Translations under genes and position numbers: made by a program
Part shown: positions 34,497 through 45,619 of the stretch, piece after piece
Layout of the letters: each line of letters begins with the position of its first letter
Numbering within the stretch: the stretch's first letter is position 1
Notes under the pieces: generated by a model
What the model was told of the DNA's origin: nothing
Databases searched by the model: none
The model's input: the letters and a program-made list of their open reading frames with translations, nothing else
Source: Isoetes taiwanensis
Lineage: Eukaryota; Streptophyta; Lycopodiopsida; Isoetales; Isoetaceae
Reading direction: 5' to 3'
DNA length: 64,000 nt
Assembly: GCA_021234155.1 (NCBI GenBank)
Contig: JAJEKV010000181.1
Span: 62,001-126,000 of the forward strand

Positions 34497-35514
34497 GATA
34501 ATATCTATAGGGAACCAAATAAGATAGGATGGGAGGAGGAAGAAGATTTCAAAGAAGAATTGGAGTTCAGCTTTGGATAGTCCAAGGTAACTTCTTTAGG
34601 TTTCTTATGTTTTCCTCGTTTAAAAGAAGGCGAGTGGCATTCAAGTTAGGACGTGAATTTGTGTTGTAAATCACAATTGCCAGTTTTCAGGTAGTTGACA
34701 AATTTTGTTTAGACGCGGTAATGGGTGGGAACAATCAATAGGAAGACTGGACCGATCTGCATGACCGGATATTAAGACTGAAGATTTTTTACTAGAATAA
34801 GTGAAGCCTGTTTCCAATGAAAATTCGATATGAAAAGCCTGCATGTCGAAAGGTTTTTGGGTCAGGATTTCGGCAATGTACAGTATTAACCGGCAAATGG
34901 AGGTCCCATTTGGAGGCTTCTGGTTGACATACAGCAGGTAGATCATGCCAGACGCCAAACTGGCCTCCATTGGCTTAATAACCACGTTTTTTAATAGATA
35001 TTTCTTTTCCATCTATGGAGACACTGTTACAAATTTGCATCAGTATATTTAATATATCTCCACGTTTCTCGTCGTGGAGAGCAGTTTGTACCTTCAGATA
35101 AAAAGTTTCCATTGAAGGAAAGTTATTCCATATATGGAACATTGTTACAAATTTGCATCAGTATATGTGATATAGCCCACGTTTCTCATCATGGAGAGCA
35201 GTTTGTACCTAGATAAGAGGTTTATACAATTTAGATCCATTCCATTTGATATGATCAACCTGCAGTATAAAATCTGTGGTCTTATCAACAGTTCGCCTTG
35301 CAGAAAATTCTTTTCGCAAGGAGGTTTCTGCTATAATATTCAAGAGTCCAAATTGGTTCTTTTCTTTTACTCTGATGATAAGTTGATGAGACAGTTAAAA
35401 GAGTTGAAGTTCAATTTGATGAATGATTCTTTTAATTTCTATATCATGATATTCAGCCACAGCAGTACTATTGGCAGTATTATAGTACGTTACGGCTCTG
35501 TGATTCTTTGAATG

Positions 35515-35990
35515 TGCTACAGTGAGACCAGGCCCAAATCCAAGGAGGAAACGTACTTGCGCCCTTCGCCTGTGGTCTTCATGTTCATCTTCTTAGACCT
35601 GGTTATCATCTGATCTAGCACGAAAATCACAGAAGCACATACCATCACCACCCATGATCTTTCTAACTTAATTTCCTGGAGCTTCTCCTTCTTCAAGTTG
35701 AGAGCAAAACATATCATTAAGATCGACAACTTCTGTTCCTTTGGTCAAAACCTTTTATATATACTTGAAGATGACAGAGGGCTTCAGGAAGGGGCTCCAA
35801 CTGCATAGAACAAGAACTCTTAAGCCTCTGTTGTTTTCAGCCAACATCTTTTGCAACCTTCATAACTGCACTCCCTTCCGAAGCACCCCTGTTGGTAAAG
35901 CACAACTCATTTCACATCAGAATTGAGATCAAGAATTTTTGCAAGCTTGTAATCTGCACCTGCGGGTATGTCGAAATCAATTATGGTGGT
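35515..35990 (-). pseudogene. Chalcone-synthase-like relic 2, internally deleted
   Basis: On the minus strand, type III polyketide synthase pieces appear in order but in several frames: [15 protein letters not shown] and LYQQGCF (about 35,970-35,880; the cysteine corresponds to the catalytic Cys region of CHS), AENNRGLRVLVLCS (about 35,850-35,810), then a deletion, then KEEKL (about 35,690), VIFVLDQM (about 35,620), TTGEG and GFGPGLTV (about 35,540). The middle third is absent. Frameshifts and an in-frame stop make it non-functional. Confidence 0.8.
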
Positions 35991-36469
35991 TTATATTCTT
36001 AGTTATTGAAATTCGTTTTGTTAAGATGGTACTTGAAAGGATGTTTCAAGACAAATGGTTGTCTCCAAGATAAATGCATGCCCTCACTCTTATGAAGTCT
36101 GATGATCTTCAATTGCAGCTGAAGCTTGCTAGTTTGATGGGACTTTTACAGCAAAAGTTCAATCTGATAATAACAAATGACTTTGTTATTTTCTATATCA
36201 AGGACATCCAGCTCAGGCAGCTAATAGGTTTCTGAATAAGGAATCATCACCAATGCAAAAGGAGAAGTAATAATTGCTTATATCATAGGTAATAAGTTAC
36301 AATCCTGTGATTCCTCAATGTCAATTTGAACGAATGTGCTCATGTCTTTAGTTTCAACAAATCAAAAGATCAATTCTAGCTTAACTCCTTGCAAGCCATG
36401 TGGAATTAGTGGAGTTTGTAACTTCTCTTTTTTATGCCTAACTAAATACAATGATGGAAGCCTAACAAA
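35991..36469. other. Spacer homologous to the 3' flank of CHS relics
   Basis: Words such as CAGCTGAAGCTTGCT ... AAGTTCAATCTGATAATAAC ... TTTCTATATCA and CCTGTGATTC correspond to 31,000-31,130 and 35,390-35,520, the sequence just downstream of relics 1 and 2. The spacer is therefore the 3' flank of relic 3, indicating tandem CHS-like genes. Confidence 0.6.
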
Positions 36470-37285
36470 GGGCGAACTCCTTAACAGAACTGTGTCCACA
36501 GTGAGACCAGATCTAAAGCGAAGGAGAAAACCATACTCACACCCTTTCTCCTGTAGTCTTGATGTTCATCTTTTAGATCCTGTTTCTCATTTGATTTAAC
36601 ACAAAGATCACACCTTAGTAGCCTGGAGCTTGTCCTTGTTCAGCCATCTTGTCAAGGATGAGGGGACCACCAGGATGAACTACCCAAAACATGTCATTAA
36701 GATCAGGGGATCCAACAGCTTCTCTTCCTTTAGTAGGGCCTTCTCAATGTTGTTGCAGAAGACATAGGACACATCTCTCTGTAGTCTAAACACAAGGCCG
36801 GCTTCGCGAAGAGTACCCTCAATTGCACCAACACTGTCAGGAAGAACAGATTCTCCTGCCAGCCAAGCTCAGAAACAGGTTTTTCATGCTGTTGAGGATC
36901 TGCATCACAAATAACTGCTGTAGAACCATCTCCAAAGAGGGCAGACCTGGCCATCAGAATGAGCTTCAGAAGGAGCTTCAAGTGTAGATGCAGTAATTTC
37001 ATTGTAGTTATTCGCAGCCACATCTTTTGCAACCCTCATAACAGTGCCTCCTGCAAAGCAGCCCTGTTGGTAAAGCCTATCAGGATTGAGCCCAAGAAGT
37101 TTTGCAAGCTTGTAATCTGCGCCATACATTTTAGATCTTGGCTGGCCCTATTCTGCTATGGCTTTCTCTGCAGCCAGTGCACCAAGTTTGGGGATTTTAT
37201 TAATGAGCATGTCTAATCTTACATTCAAACATGGTGCTGGATATGTGGTGATATTGGGATTTGATTGAAGTGGCATCTGTTAATA
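36470..37285 (-). pseudogene. Chalcone-synthase-like relic 3, longest copy
   Basis: On the minus strand CHS-family pieces follow in order: NPNITTYPAPCLNVRLDML (about 37,260), KIPKLGALAAEKAIAE then a stop where CHS has Trp, GQPRSK (about 37,140), a deletion of the stretch ending in the family's TTSG motif, [14 protein letters not shown] (about 37,120), [20 protein letters not shown] (catalytic Cys region, about 37,070), [16 protein letters not shown] (about 36,930), LPDSVGAIEGTLREAGL (about 36,840), FCNNIEKAL (about 36,755), IHPGGP-like sequence (about 36,670), and a decayed C-terminus (36,600-36,470) where GFGPG has become RFRSG. Stops and frameshifts throughout. Confidence 0.88.
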
Positions 37286-37344
37286 TAATTTTGTGAAAAA
37301 CATATTTAAATAAGCTGAAGACATTTATAATTATCAAAGTTCAA

Positions 37345-37965
37345 AATTTTGACAGAATAGAACCTTCGGCTTTATAATTTGCCACAGGGATGACATGGGG
37401 CAGATCAAAGCAAATAACTTGAATATGAGGATAAGTGTGCGTTATTTTTAAGGCCTGGCACACCAACGTTTCCACCCACATCAATAAGCACTTTGACATT
37501 CATAAAACCATCGTAATGTTGCAGAACAGGTTCCATGTTAAACGTCCTAATATCCGCCATAGACATTTTGAAAGCTTGGTTCCAGGCAGAATCCTGCTTT
37601 GTAAGTTCCCAAACTCTGGGCGCTAAGCTCCTGGCAAGAACCATGTTACCAATATTAGACCAAGCATTCATGAAGAAAACCCAGGCTTTTTCATCACGAA
37701 AAAAAAATGCAGCGCCAAATTTCGCAGCATTTTTTCTGAGAAGGCATTTGATAGAAGTTCCATTATGCTGCTTCTGCTTCACTACCTGTTACTTTTTGGC
37801 TAACTATTTTGTGGTTGACAAGGTACCTCAAGAGTCTGAAGGAGCAGGTTTTGTTTGGCGATTTGGTAGGAAGAGCCTGAGAAATTTGATGCCCAAGGGG
37901 CTGCCATGTGCTAGAATGTCTGAAATGTTAGCCAACTGCTAAGAAAGCATTCCATGCTTCTGATC
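37345..37965 (-). pseudogene. Caffeate/flavonoid O-methyltransferase-like pseudogene
   Basis: On the minus strand a plant type II O-methyltransferase can be traced: QISQALPTKSPNK (about 37,890; family SEIAAQLPTKNP), RLLRYLVNHKIV (about 37,840), an AWVFFMNAWSNIGNMVL region, NQAFKMSMADIRTFNMEPVL (about 37,580), QHYDGFMNVKVLIDVGGNVG (SAM-binding glycine motif, 37,510-37,460), then after a frameshift TYPHIQVICFDLPHVIPVA (about 37,420-37,370) and a TGA near 37,345. The C-terminal half with the catalytic histidine is missing. It lies immediately upstream of CHS relic 3 on the same strand. Confidence 0.85.
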
Positions 37966-38199
37966 CTGCTCAGCCGTTCTCTACTCTGCTCTTCGTCATG
38001 CGTGGTCCGGGGCTGGTTGATACCGGATCCGGAAATCGCAGCGACAAATAAGCAGTCTATTGTACAAACACCCACCAACTAAATTGTAAGCTGTCTATGT
38101 TATACTTGTCTTTTGGGTCCACTAAAATTGATCCACATGATTCCATGCTGCGTAAACGCATGTGAATAATAACACAATCAGGATTTCAAGAACAAACGT

Positions 38200-38430
38200 T
38201 TATCCTGTGGTGATTGCTCAAACTTAGAGACTTTAACACTTTTTGCACCAGTCCATAGCTCTCTTTTTCTTAGCATAGAGTGATTTGCTTAGAGATTTTA
38301 GCACTTTTTGCACTAGTCCATAACTATGTTTTCTTAGCATAGAGTGACTTAAACCCAAGTTTCTATATAACTGTAGCATAAATGACCTAAACCCAAGTCA
38401 TTATATGCTGTAGAATGTTACACGAGTAGA
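38200..38430. repeat. Short tandem repeat with a dispersed relative at 39,440-39,550
   Basis: AGCACTTTTTGCACTAGTCCATA, TTTTCTTAGCATAGAGTGA and AAACCCAAGT words recur at about 70-80 bp spacing at 38,228, 38,300 and 38,370. Related words (TGTGGTGATTGTCCAAAC, GTACTAGTCCAGAACT, TTTTCTAGCACAAAG) appear at 39,450-39,535. Confidence 0.6.
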
Positions 38431-39110
38431 AATCTCATGTTCAGTGTTTAGGCACCTTCAAATGTGGAAGATGTGCCAAGAAATTTTGAGGCTATGAACA
38501 ATTAGCCGTCCTTGTCTCGGGGAAATGTCGATTTAAATTTTGCCCTCTCATTTTTCGTCTTTAGGTGGGCCATGAAATTTCGTCTATGTACTGCTTTGAT
38601 GGATAGCAGGGTTTGGTGTATAGCAAGTTATGTCTATTCCGCATTAATGCTTGGGAAAGACCTATAGAAAAATATGCACCTTGCTTGCTTGACCCATTAC
38701 TATATGGTAATAGACAACATGTGGTAATGCACGAAAAAGACTTACTAAAAAATATGCACCTTGCTTGCTTGAACCATTGAGATAGATAAATAGATAATAT
38801 TTTTTACGGCATACCACATAGCAATATCCCATAATATGACGCCCCACATGACAACATCCCATAATATGACGGCCCCCTAAATGTCCTAAAGGAGACTTGA
38901 ACACAAGACCTTTTAATAATTCCTAAAAGACTAGCCACCAACCCACACGGAGGTGAACACAAACATTGATGCATGCATAGATATACTATCTCGCATCAAT
39001 ATTTTATAATACTACATGTATAGATAACATCAGTACGACATGTATAGATGATGTCAGTATGACGCTAAGCATTTAGAAAAATTAAATGATGTAAAGTATT
39101 AGGCGAAAAG
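38431..39110. other. Intergenic with a small duplication
   Basis: AAAAATATGCACCTTGCTTGCTTGA occurs at 38,669 and 38,749, each followed by ACCATT. CATAATATGACG(C/G)CCC also recurs near 38,830 and 38,860. Nothing coding. Confidence 0.45.
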
Positions 39111-39118
39111 GTCCAAGT

Positions 39119-39260
39119 CTAAATACGAGTTTGCCTAAGGTTCTAATGTATATCGAGCATATATAAGGCTTCGCTTAAGGTTTTAGAATATGAAATACGA
39201 GAGCTCGAACCTCTACCAAAATAACTCAAAGTCCTAATAAGACTACTTCAACCAATTTAA
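39119..39260. repeat. Dispersed repeat R3, copy 1 (second copy 42,183-42,303)
   Basis: AAATACGAGTTTGCC, AAGGTTCTAATG, GAAATACGAGAGCTCGAAC, CTACCAAAATAACTCAA and TCCTAATAAGACTACTT appear in the same order at 42,183-42,303; copy 2 lacks the CATATATAAGGCTTCGCTTA part. Confidence 0.8.
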
Positions 39261-41905
39261 CACTAGAGTTGTCCACTGGACCATCTGCGGTTCATGGACT
39301 AAACTTGGTCCATCATACCTCTGCCACTTAAACCCATATATCTAGAGATGAACTTCTCCATTTTGCAATCTACCACCACCTTTTGAATCTTCACTTGATT
39401 CTTTATGATCTGCAAGAATTTCATGATCAATGGATTCACCCATATCTTGTGGTGATTGTCCAAACCTCATACAATTTAGCAGTTTTCGTACTAGTCCAGA
39501 ACTGCACTCTTCATGTTTTCTAGCACAAAGGGGTCCAAACCTTACTAAAATCAAAAGCAAATGATTTTTAATGATAAAACATATTAATTTGCATGTTCCC
39601 AAGTTTTTTCATTATTATATGACAGTAGATGAAGTCCCCATACCCAATTTTGCTCAAAAGGGTTGTTTGAGGGTATGAATTATTTCTCTCTTACTATTAC
39701 AAGTTTTGGCCTAATTCTTGTGGCCATAAGTTGTTGACTCCAAGAGCTATAATCCGATGTTTTTTTGAAACATTCATAAGTTATAATGATTTCAATGTTG
39801 ACTAAAGAATCTCTTATATAAAATTCAGGACAAAAATAAATCTAAAATGATTTAATAAAACTCGTACATCATCTTTAGAAGGGTAACTAAAGATGCACGC
39901 TATGCACTACACTTACATCTACGTAGATTATAATTTTATCAACCTATATCTAGTAGCTAATCATGCAATCTCTACATTTGGTTGTGTTTGTGACTACACG
40001 GTATTGGAGTTTAAGTATGCTAATTGTACATATAAGTTCATCTTTTAGGAAATGCTATATTTTTAATGAATGCAAGCCTTCATTGGCAACATAGATCTCA
40101 AATTTCATGTCAAAATGACATAGTAGTTGCAAGATTTAAATATAAATATCCATGGACCATTAATGGTCAATACTTAGACTTGTCAAAATTTGAATTATTT
40201 AATCAAGATAACACTCTTTTTCAACTCACATATGATAATACATGTGCATAGAGGTTCTTGATGTCATATGTTGCAAAAAACACAAAGCAATCTACTTCTC
40301 TCTTGCTATCATAAACTTACTACTGTGTTTGTTGCCAGAAGTATTATAGGTTAAGTATGATAATAATACATGTAGATCATCTTTCATGATATGAGCTATT
40401 TTTTTTTTTATGGATGCAAGCTGATCTCTAATTTCATGTTAAAATAATTTGCTATATGCAAGAGTTGAATATAAATGATCATTGACTATTTATGGTCCAT
40501 AAATACACAAATTGCTATCTAATATCATCTCTCTAAATATTATAAATAACCATATTTATTATTCATTTGTCATCTATACAATGATAATGATGAATTCTTA
40601 TCTTCTATAGCATAAGGGATGAGTTGCAATCCTCATAGATTCAATTTGCTTATGCCTCAAGATTACACCTAATGAGGCAATTTCACAACCAACTAATATT
40701 ATCAATCAGAGTACTATCATGTGTCTTATGTTCTGAAATTGAGATTAATATGGATTAAGATGGTGACACTCTTGGTTTTATAATGGGCCTAAGCCATTTG
40801 GACCAGTAACGGTCGCGGACATAGCAGATTATCTTTACTTTTTTTATAACAATACCATTTAATAGTATTCCTTTCTTATTGTATTGCAACTTGTTATGTT
40901 TTAAGAATATAACTTTTGAAGGTCACAACTCAAAGCATATGCTTCAAAATTCATGAAAGACGTAATTTAGCAAATAATTTGAAGTTGATGCTAAAATGCT
41001 TAATCCAAACAACAAAATATGTGTATGACATATTTTTAATGAATAGAGTAACTCATGAACTACTCATTTCCAAAAAAGCACATTGCAACCGATTAACATG
41101 AGGAAGTTCTTGAATTTTAAACAAACTGTGGACCAATAATGGTCTCAGGATAGAAATCTTTCTTGATTTATTTTAGAACAAGTGCTACGCTCATTTTGTG
41201 TGCTTTTTTTTTGCATGTCTCATATTGTTATAAGCTTTCATATTATAATTTTTTGAAGAACGAACTTGAATCATTCTTCTTTTTCTTCTTCAATATAGAC
41301 ATAAATTATTAGTCGATTGTATTAAAAATTGTATAAGACCAATAAACATTTTTCTAGGACCAAAACATAGAAATCAAGACCAATAAACATTTTTCTAGGA
41401 TGAAACAACTTGTTTACTACTTATATTCCAAAGTCCAAGCCAAAATTCATTTATTGGAAAAAGTTAGAGATTTGATTCGAGAACAACCTTCTGGGAACCA
41501 TTATTGGTCCACAGAAGACAGAAAACAGTTTTGACCCTGTCATATTCGAAGAACTCTATCTTCCTTCTCATACCTCGAAATGAGATGCAGTTTTTTGTAT
41601 TGTATTCTTTAACTTGCATAGAAAAATAAGAAAATACTGAAAAAATTCAAAAAAATCGTTTCATTAAGACAGTTTTACCTTATGTAAATATAAAGCAGTT
41701 TTGGCATGACCCCCTTGGATTCACATAAGCATAACTTTCAAGAATGGAGGTAGAAAGATTTTTAAGTATTTTTTATATGGAATATGACTGCCATATATGA
41801 AGTTCTAGGAAGGATTTTGTTGAATTTTGAGCCATTGATTTTATATGAATTTTAAAGTGAACAGTGCAAATGCACCATTTTTGGTCCATTGCCTGACAAC
41901 TCTAG
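39261..41905. repeat. Degenerate satellite, about 310-380 bp period with a GGACCA-TGGTCC box
   Basis: A partly palindromic box of the type GGACCATTAATGGTC recurs near 39,275, 40,153, 40,490, 40,799, 41,132, 41,500 and 41,880. Between boxes, units align best for 39,990-40,200 and 40,320-40,510: GTTTAAGTATG, ATGCTATATTTTTAATGAATGCAAGC, AATTTCATGT and ATATAAAT words occur in the same order. Units are strongly diverged and AT-rich, and short frames are chance. It lies between two R3 copies. Confidence 0.6.
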
Positions 41906-42450
41906 TGCCAGTGAGCTAACGTGACTATTTTTTTATCTTAAATCTATGTTTTTTTAATAATAACCCATTGAATTGTTTTAGGGATATGGTCTATGGTTTC
42001 GGAAATTATATCCATATGGAACCCCCTGTTATTTTGCTACATATTCTAAATGAGGTGCACCCTGGACTACCACAGTCGTCGGATCTGCCAATCCTATGAC
42101 CCAGACCGTATGTTGGAGCCTCTGGGCACCTCTCGTTTTGCTTATGCCCATTTATGATTGGGGGCGCCTATGATTTTGAGATGTCAAATACGAGTTTGCC
42201 CAAGGTTCTAATGGTATATCGAGGGTTTTGGAAGATGAAATACGAGAGCTCGAACATCTACCAAAATAACTCAATGTCCTAATAAGACTACTTTAACCAA
42301 TTTAACCAGTGAGCTAACGTGACTATTACTGTATCTTAAATCTATGTTTTTTTTTATAATAACCCATTGAATTGTTTTAGGGATATGGTCTATGGTTTCG
42401 GGAATTATATCCATATCAAATCCCCTTGGAACCCCCTGTTATTTTGCTAC
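41905..42450. repeat. Duplicated 140 bp block flanking R3 copy 2
   Basis: CCAGTGAGCTAACGTGACTATT ... AACCCATTGAATTGTTTTAG ... GAACCCCCTGTTATTTTGCT occurs at 41,907-42,044 and again at 42,305-42,450, nearly identical. R3 copy 2 (42,183-42,303) lies between them. Confidence 0.8.
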
Positions 42451-43690
42451 ATATACATGGTTGTTGTATGTAATACATATTTAAATAAATTATTAAGGGT
42501 TCATGAGCTCAGCATTGCTCACAAAGCAAATGTTCCGTTAAAAACATACAAGAAATTTATGGTGGCGGTAGCATTTCTCTTTTTTGATTCCCCGAGACAT
42601 TATTGAACACATTCTTTATGTGAATGGAAGCTCGTAATTGATGAATGTACTGTCTTCAATACAAATGAATATCTAAAATATGAATTCCCATCAAGTCATT
42701 ATGTGACGAGCCTGCCGAGTTCACCCTCCTGGAAACTGGGGATCTTGAAAAAACTTGCGCTAATTCTAGGTTGATAGTATCGGTAAAGAATTGAATCTTC
42801 CTATACAATTGAAATTTCAATCATTCTTATATTTCTGATGTCCATTTATAAACAACATAACCTGAAAGGACAGATTATCCACAATACAATATAACAAAAT
42901 GTAGCAATTCTGCCTGAACCTTCTAGCTCAACCATGACCCACAACTGCACTGCATCCATTTGCCTGATTACTGCCTTCATCCACTGCACATACACTCACT
43001 GGGGTTAGCCCTCGTGACTAAGTGGGAATCCATGCATGCATGGAAACACTCTGGAATCTTGGATCCTATGTGAAATAAGTGCTAACAATGGCAATATGAC
43101 CAATAAAATTTAACACATGAGCATCAAATGCAAAGAACATATCAAAGAGATCAAACCATCATGACGTATAACTCTGGGACAATGGGAAGCTCAGCCAGCT
43201 ACATCATGTCCCTGTTAGCAGAATAATGCCCAACTAGCTTACATTCCAAGCCCTGTAGCAGGAGTGGTGGGATGAACTCGTATGCGTATACCCTTCCCCA
43301 GCCCACGTCTGGCACTAGAGGACCTCCTACCATGGGTTCCAAGAGTTGATGTGCATCCACAACAGGAAGTTATACCTGTGAGGAAGCCATGCCCGGTGTC
43401 ACATCACAAAAACATAACAAGAAACACATATGGCCAAAGTAAATTTTAAGGACCCTAATATTTTCGTATTCAAATAAAGGTTGGCTAAACCTATAAAAAA
43501 CCAAGAGTCCGTACCTTTTTTTTTGGCGAAATGTGACGCATCAAGCCCTTTAGTTATCTTCCCACTTAGATTAAATTATAACGTTTGTATAATTTGAAAA
43601 TTTCTTATGTTGGCAATTTTTTTCTTTGTTAGTGGTAGCTAAACTGCAACTATTAAACTAAGCAAGTGATCATGCGTGTTTTAGTTGATA
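42451..43690. other. Intergenic, no recognised gene
   Basis: No domain on either strand. A minus stretch around 43,370-43,200 stays open for about 55 codons after a possible acceptor (CAG at 43,377), but I do not recognise it. Confidence 0.4.
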
Positions 43691-43695
43691 TATTT

Positions 43696-43850
43696 AAAGA
43701 TAAGATAAGATAAGATAAGATAAATTTTTACGTCCACGGGAACCCAACGGGTTATGGGACGGCACATGCAAGGGCAACAGCCCATCTAAAACCTGGGGAC
43801 TAGGCCCCATCACCAAACACAATAACCAAATATTAAAAGGCTACCAATAA
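43696..43850 (-). mobile_element. LINE B/C family 3' tip with (TTATC)n tail
   Basis: The minus strand reads GTCCCATAACCCGTTGGGTT then CCCGTGGACGTAAAAA, the family's terminal block, followed by about five TTATC pentamers (43,723-43,696). AATAAGATAAGATAA at about 43,850 on the other side may be a target-derived duplicate of the pentamer run. Confidence 0.7.
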
Positions 43851-43876
43851 TAAGATAAGATAATGCTAAAGATAAA

Positions 43877-45580
43877 GATAAAGATTTTTTTTTTTGTTGA
43901 AGGACGTCAGACTTTATTCAATCAAAGAGTCAAATACAAGTATAAATGCAGAGACAGGAATAAAATCTCAGCGGATAAGCGGAGACCCACCGAGTGAAGC
44001 AACCTGCCTAAGCATAAGAGTGCACATCCAAAAACTCCTCAAAAATCAATCGCCTCTTGTGAGGGGCAAGTGAAGAACAATGATACGACTTTACAATGTA
44101 ACCTTGAGCTTCTTGGAGAACACGATTATCTGCCACATCCAGACCTTTGAAGATTACCAATCTTCGTCTTTTCCAAATAGTCCAAAGCAACCATCCCGGC
44201 CGCTAGATGAAAAGCCCGCCTTGTAACTCTGTCCGTGTACTTGGGTAAATTGCCAAAAGCGGTTGTTGACTTGTTAGTGAAACCCGAGAAAGGGAAAACA
44301 ACCAGTCCCATACATTCTAAGGTGTTCACACATGAAAAAAAGCAATGCTCAATGGTCTCGATCCCACGCTTGCATAATCGGACACCGATTTGATATTCTA
44401 GGGTTAAACTTATGGACAAGCACATTAACCCATGAGACACCTATGAAGAATCTCGCCACCAAAGAACGCCACTTTAGGATGAAGTAGCTTGTCCCATGCC
44501 CAAGACCACACCTTCTCGCTATTGAAGAGGAGGAAGTTGAAGAGACCACTTATTAGACGGAGGAAGAATATCGATTATCAAGCAACAAGCGATACATAGA
44601 GTTCACAAGTTTGCACTCCTTAATTTCTTCATGACAAACCCATACCAAAATATCGCCTTGGTGTGGCGAGAATAGGCTGTAGAAAATCAGCAACTTTTTT
44701 GCCAAAGAACTCTATCCCATCGCCCCAATAGAAACTTTAATCAAAAAGCCTCCCATGTCGAGAATCGGCCCGAGTCATACCATGCTTGCAATAGTTAAGA
44801 TTCCAGCACTTTTCCAACGTCTTTGAGTCAATGGGTGCATCAGAAAGCAAAGTGGTTGATTGTCTACCGAGGGATCCACCAACAAGGTGCGCAAAAAATC
44901 GTACACAAGCGGTTGGACTGATGTGAAATAAAGTTTTGACTTGTGTGCCAAGAATCTAACAATCCCTTTAAGAATGGAGAAGCATTATGATAAGGCCGCA
45001 ACTCATAAAATAAACTCCATGGAAGAACAGGTTTGAGTGTGACTTTACCAAAAGGGATCTGATGGGTAAGAGCACATGCAATAAGCCGTAACCCGTGAGA
45101 ATCATCCTTACCTACGAAAGCCGCCAAATGAATTTTGAGATCATAACCTTACTCTGCAAATGGAAATCGGTCATGCCCAAACCTCCAAAGAGACTTAGGT
45201 TTTATACACTTAGACCATGCAACCTTCACCACTACCCCTGCTTCATTTCCACCCCAAATAAAGTTTCTAACAACACCCACAATCTCCTGAAACTTTGAGT
45301 GGGAAGCAAGAATGGCAGAAGCCATATAGACATGTGTGTTGCTTAAGACATGCTTAGCAACTGTTACCCTTCCAGGCATAGATAGCTTAGCCGTATCCCA
45401 CCAAAAAAGGTGCCTCCGCAACCCCTCGATTATAACATCCCAAGCATCAGAAGTTGAAACATGAATACCCACTGGGATACCAAGAAGCTTGGTTGCCTTC
45501 CCATGAGGCAACACCTTCCAGGGGTAAGCAAGAACACATGGTGGGACTTCATCATCTAGAGTCCACAAAGCAGAACAATA
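43877..45580 (-). mobile_element. LINE D: 5'-truncated L1-type LINE with target duplication
   Basis: On the minus strand: LLGIPVGIHVSTSDAWD (about 45,480), RVTVAKHVLSNTHVY (about 45,370), VVRNFIWGG (about 45,270), KVAFFGGEILHRC (zinc-binding RVT entry, about 44,485), ETIEHCFFSC-type zinc motif (about 44,350) and LWTIWKRRRLVIFKG (about 44,185-44,143), the usual C-terminal order of plant L1. A T-run at 43,887-43,896 is the reversed poly(A). Runs of TAAAGATAAAGAT at 43,865-43,886 and 45,583-45,617 flank it and look like a target-site duplication in an AAAGAT repeat. Frameshifts are frequent. Confidence 0.85.
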
Positions 45581-45619
45581 AAGATAAAAGATAAAGATAA
45601 AGATAAAGATAAAGAGAAA

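Larger units (their letters stand above)
32395..35636. repeat. Segmental duplication, copy 2
   Basis: Second copy of 28,035-31,237. Left edge at 32,395 inside 4CL intron 2, so exons 3-6 are absent. To the right the homology with copy 1 ends only because copy 1 is cut by copia; here the chalcone-synthase-like relic continues. One visible indel is GTGGGACCGTGGGAAC (copy 1) versus GTGGGAAC (copy 2). Confidence 0.9.
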
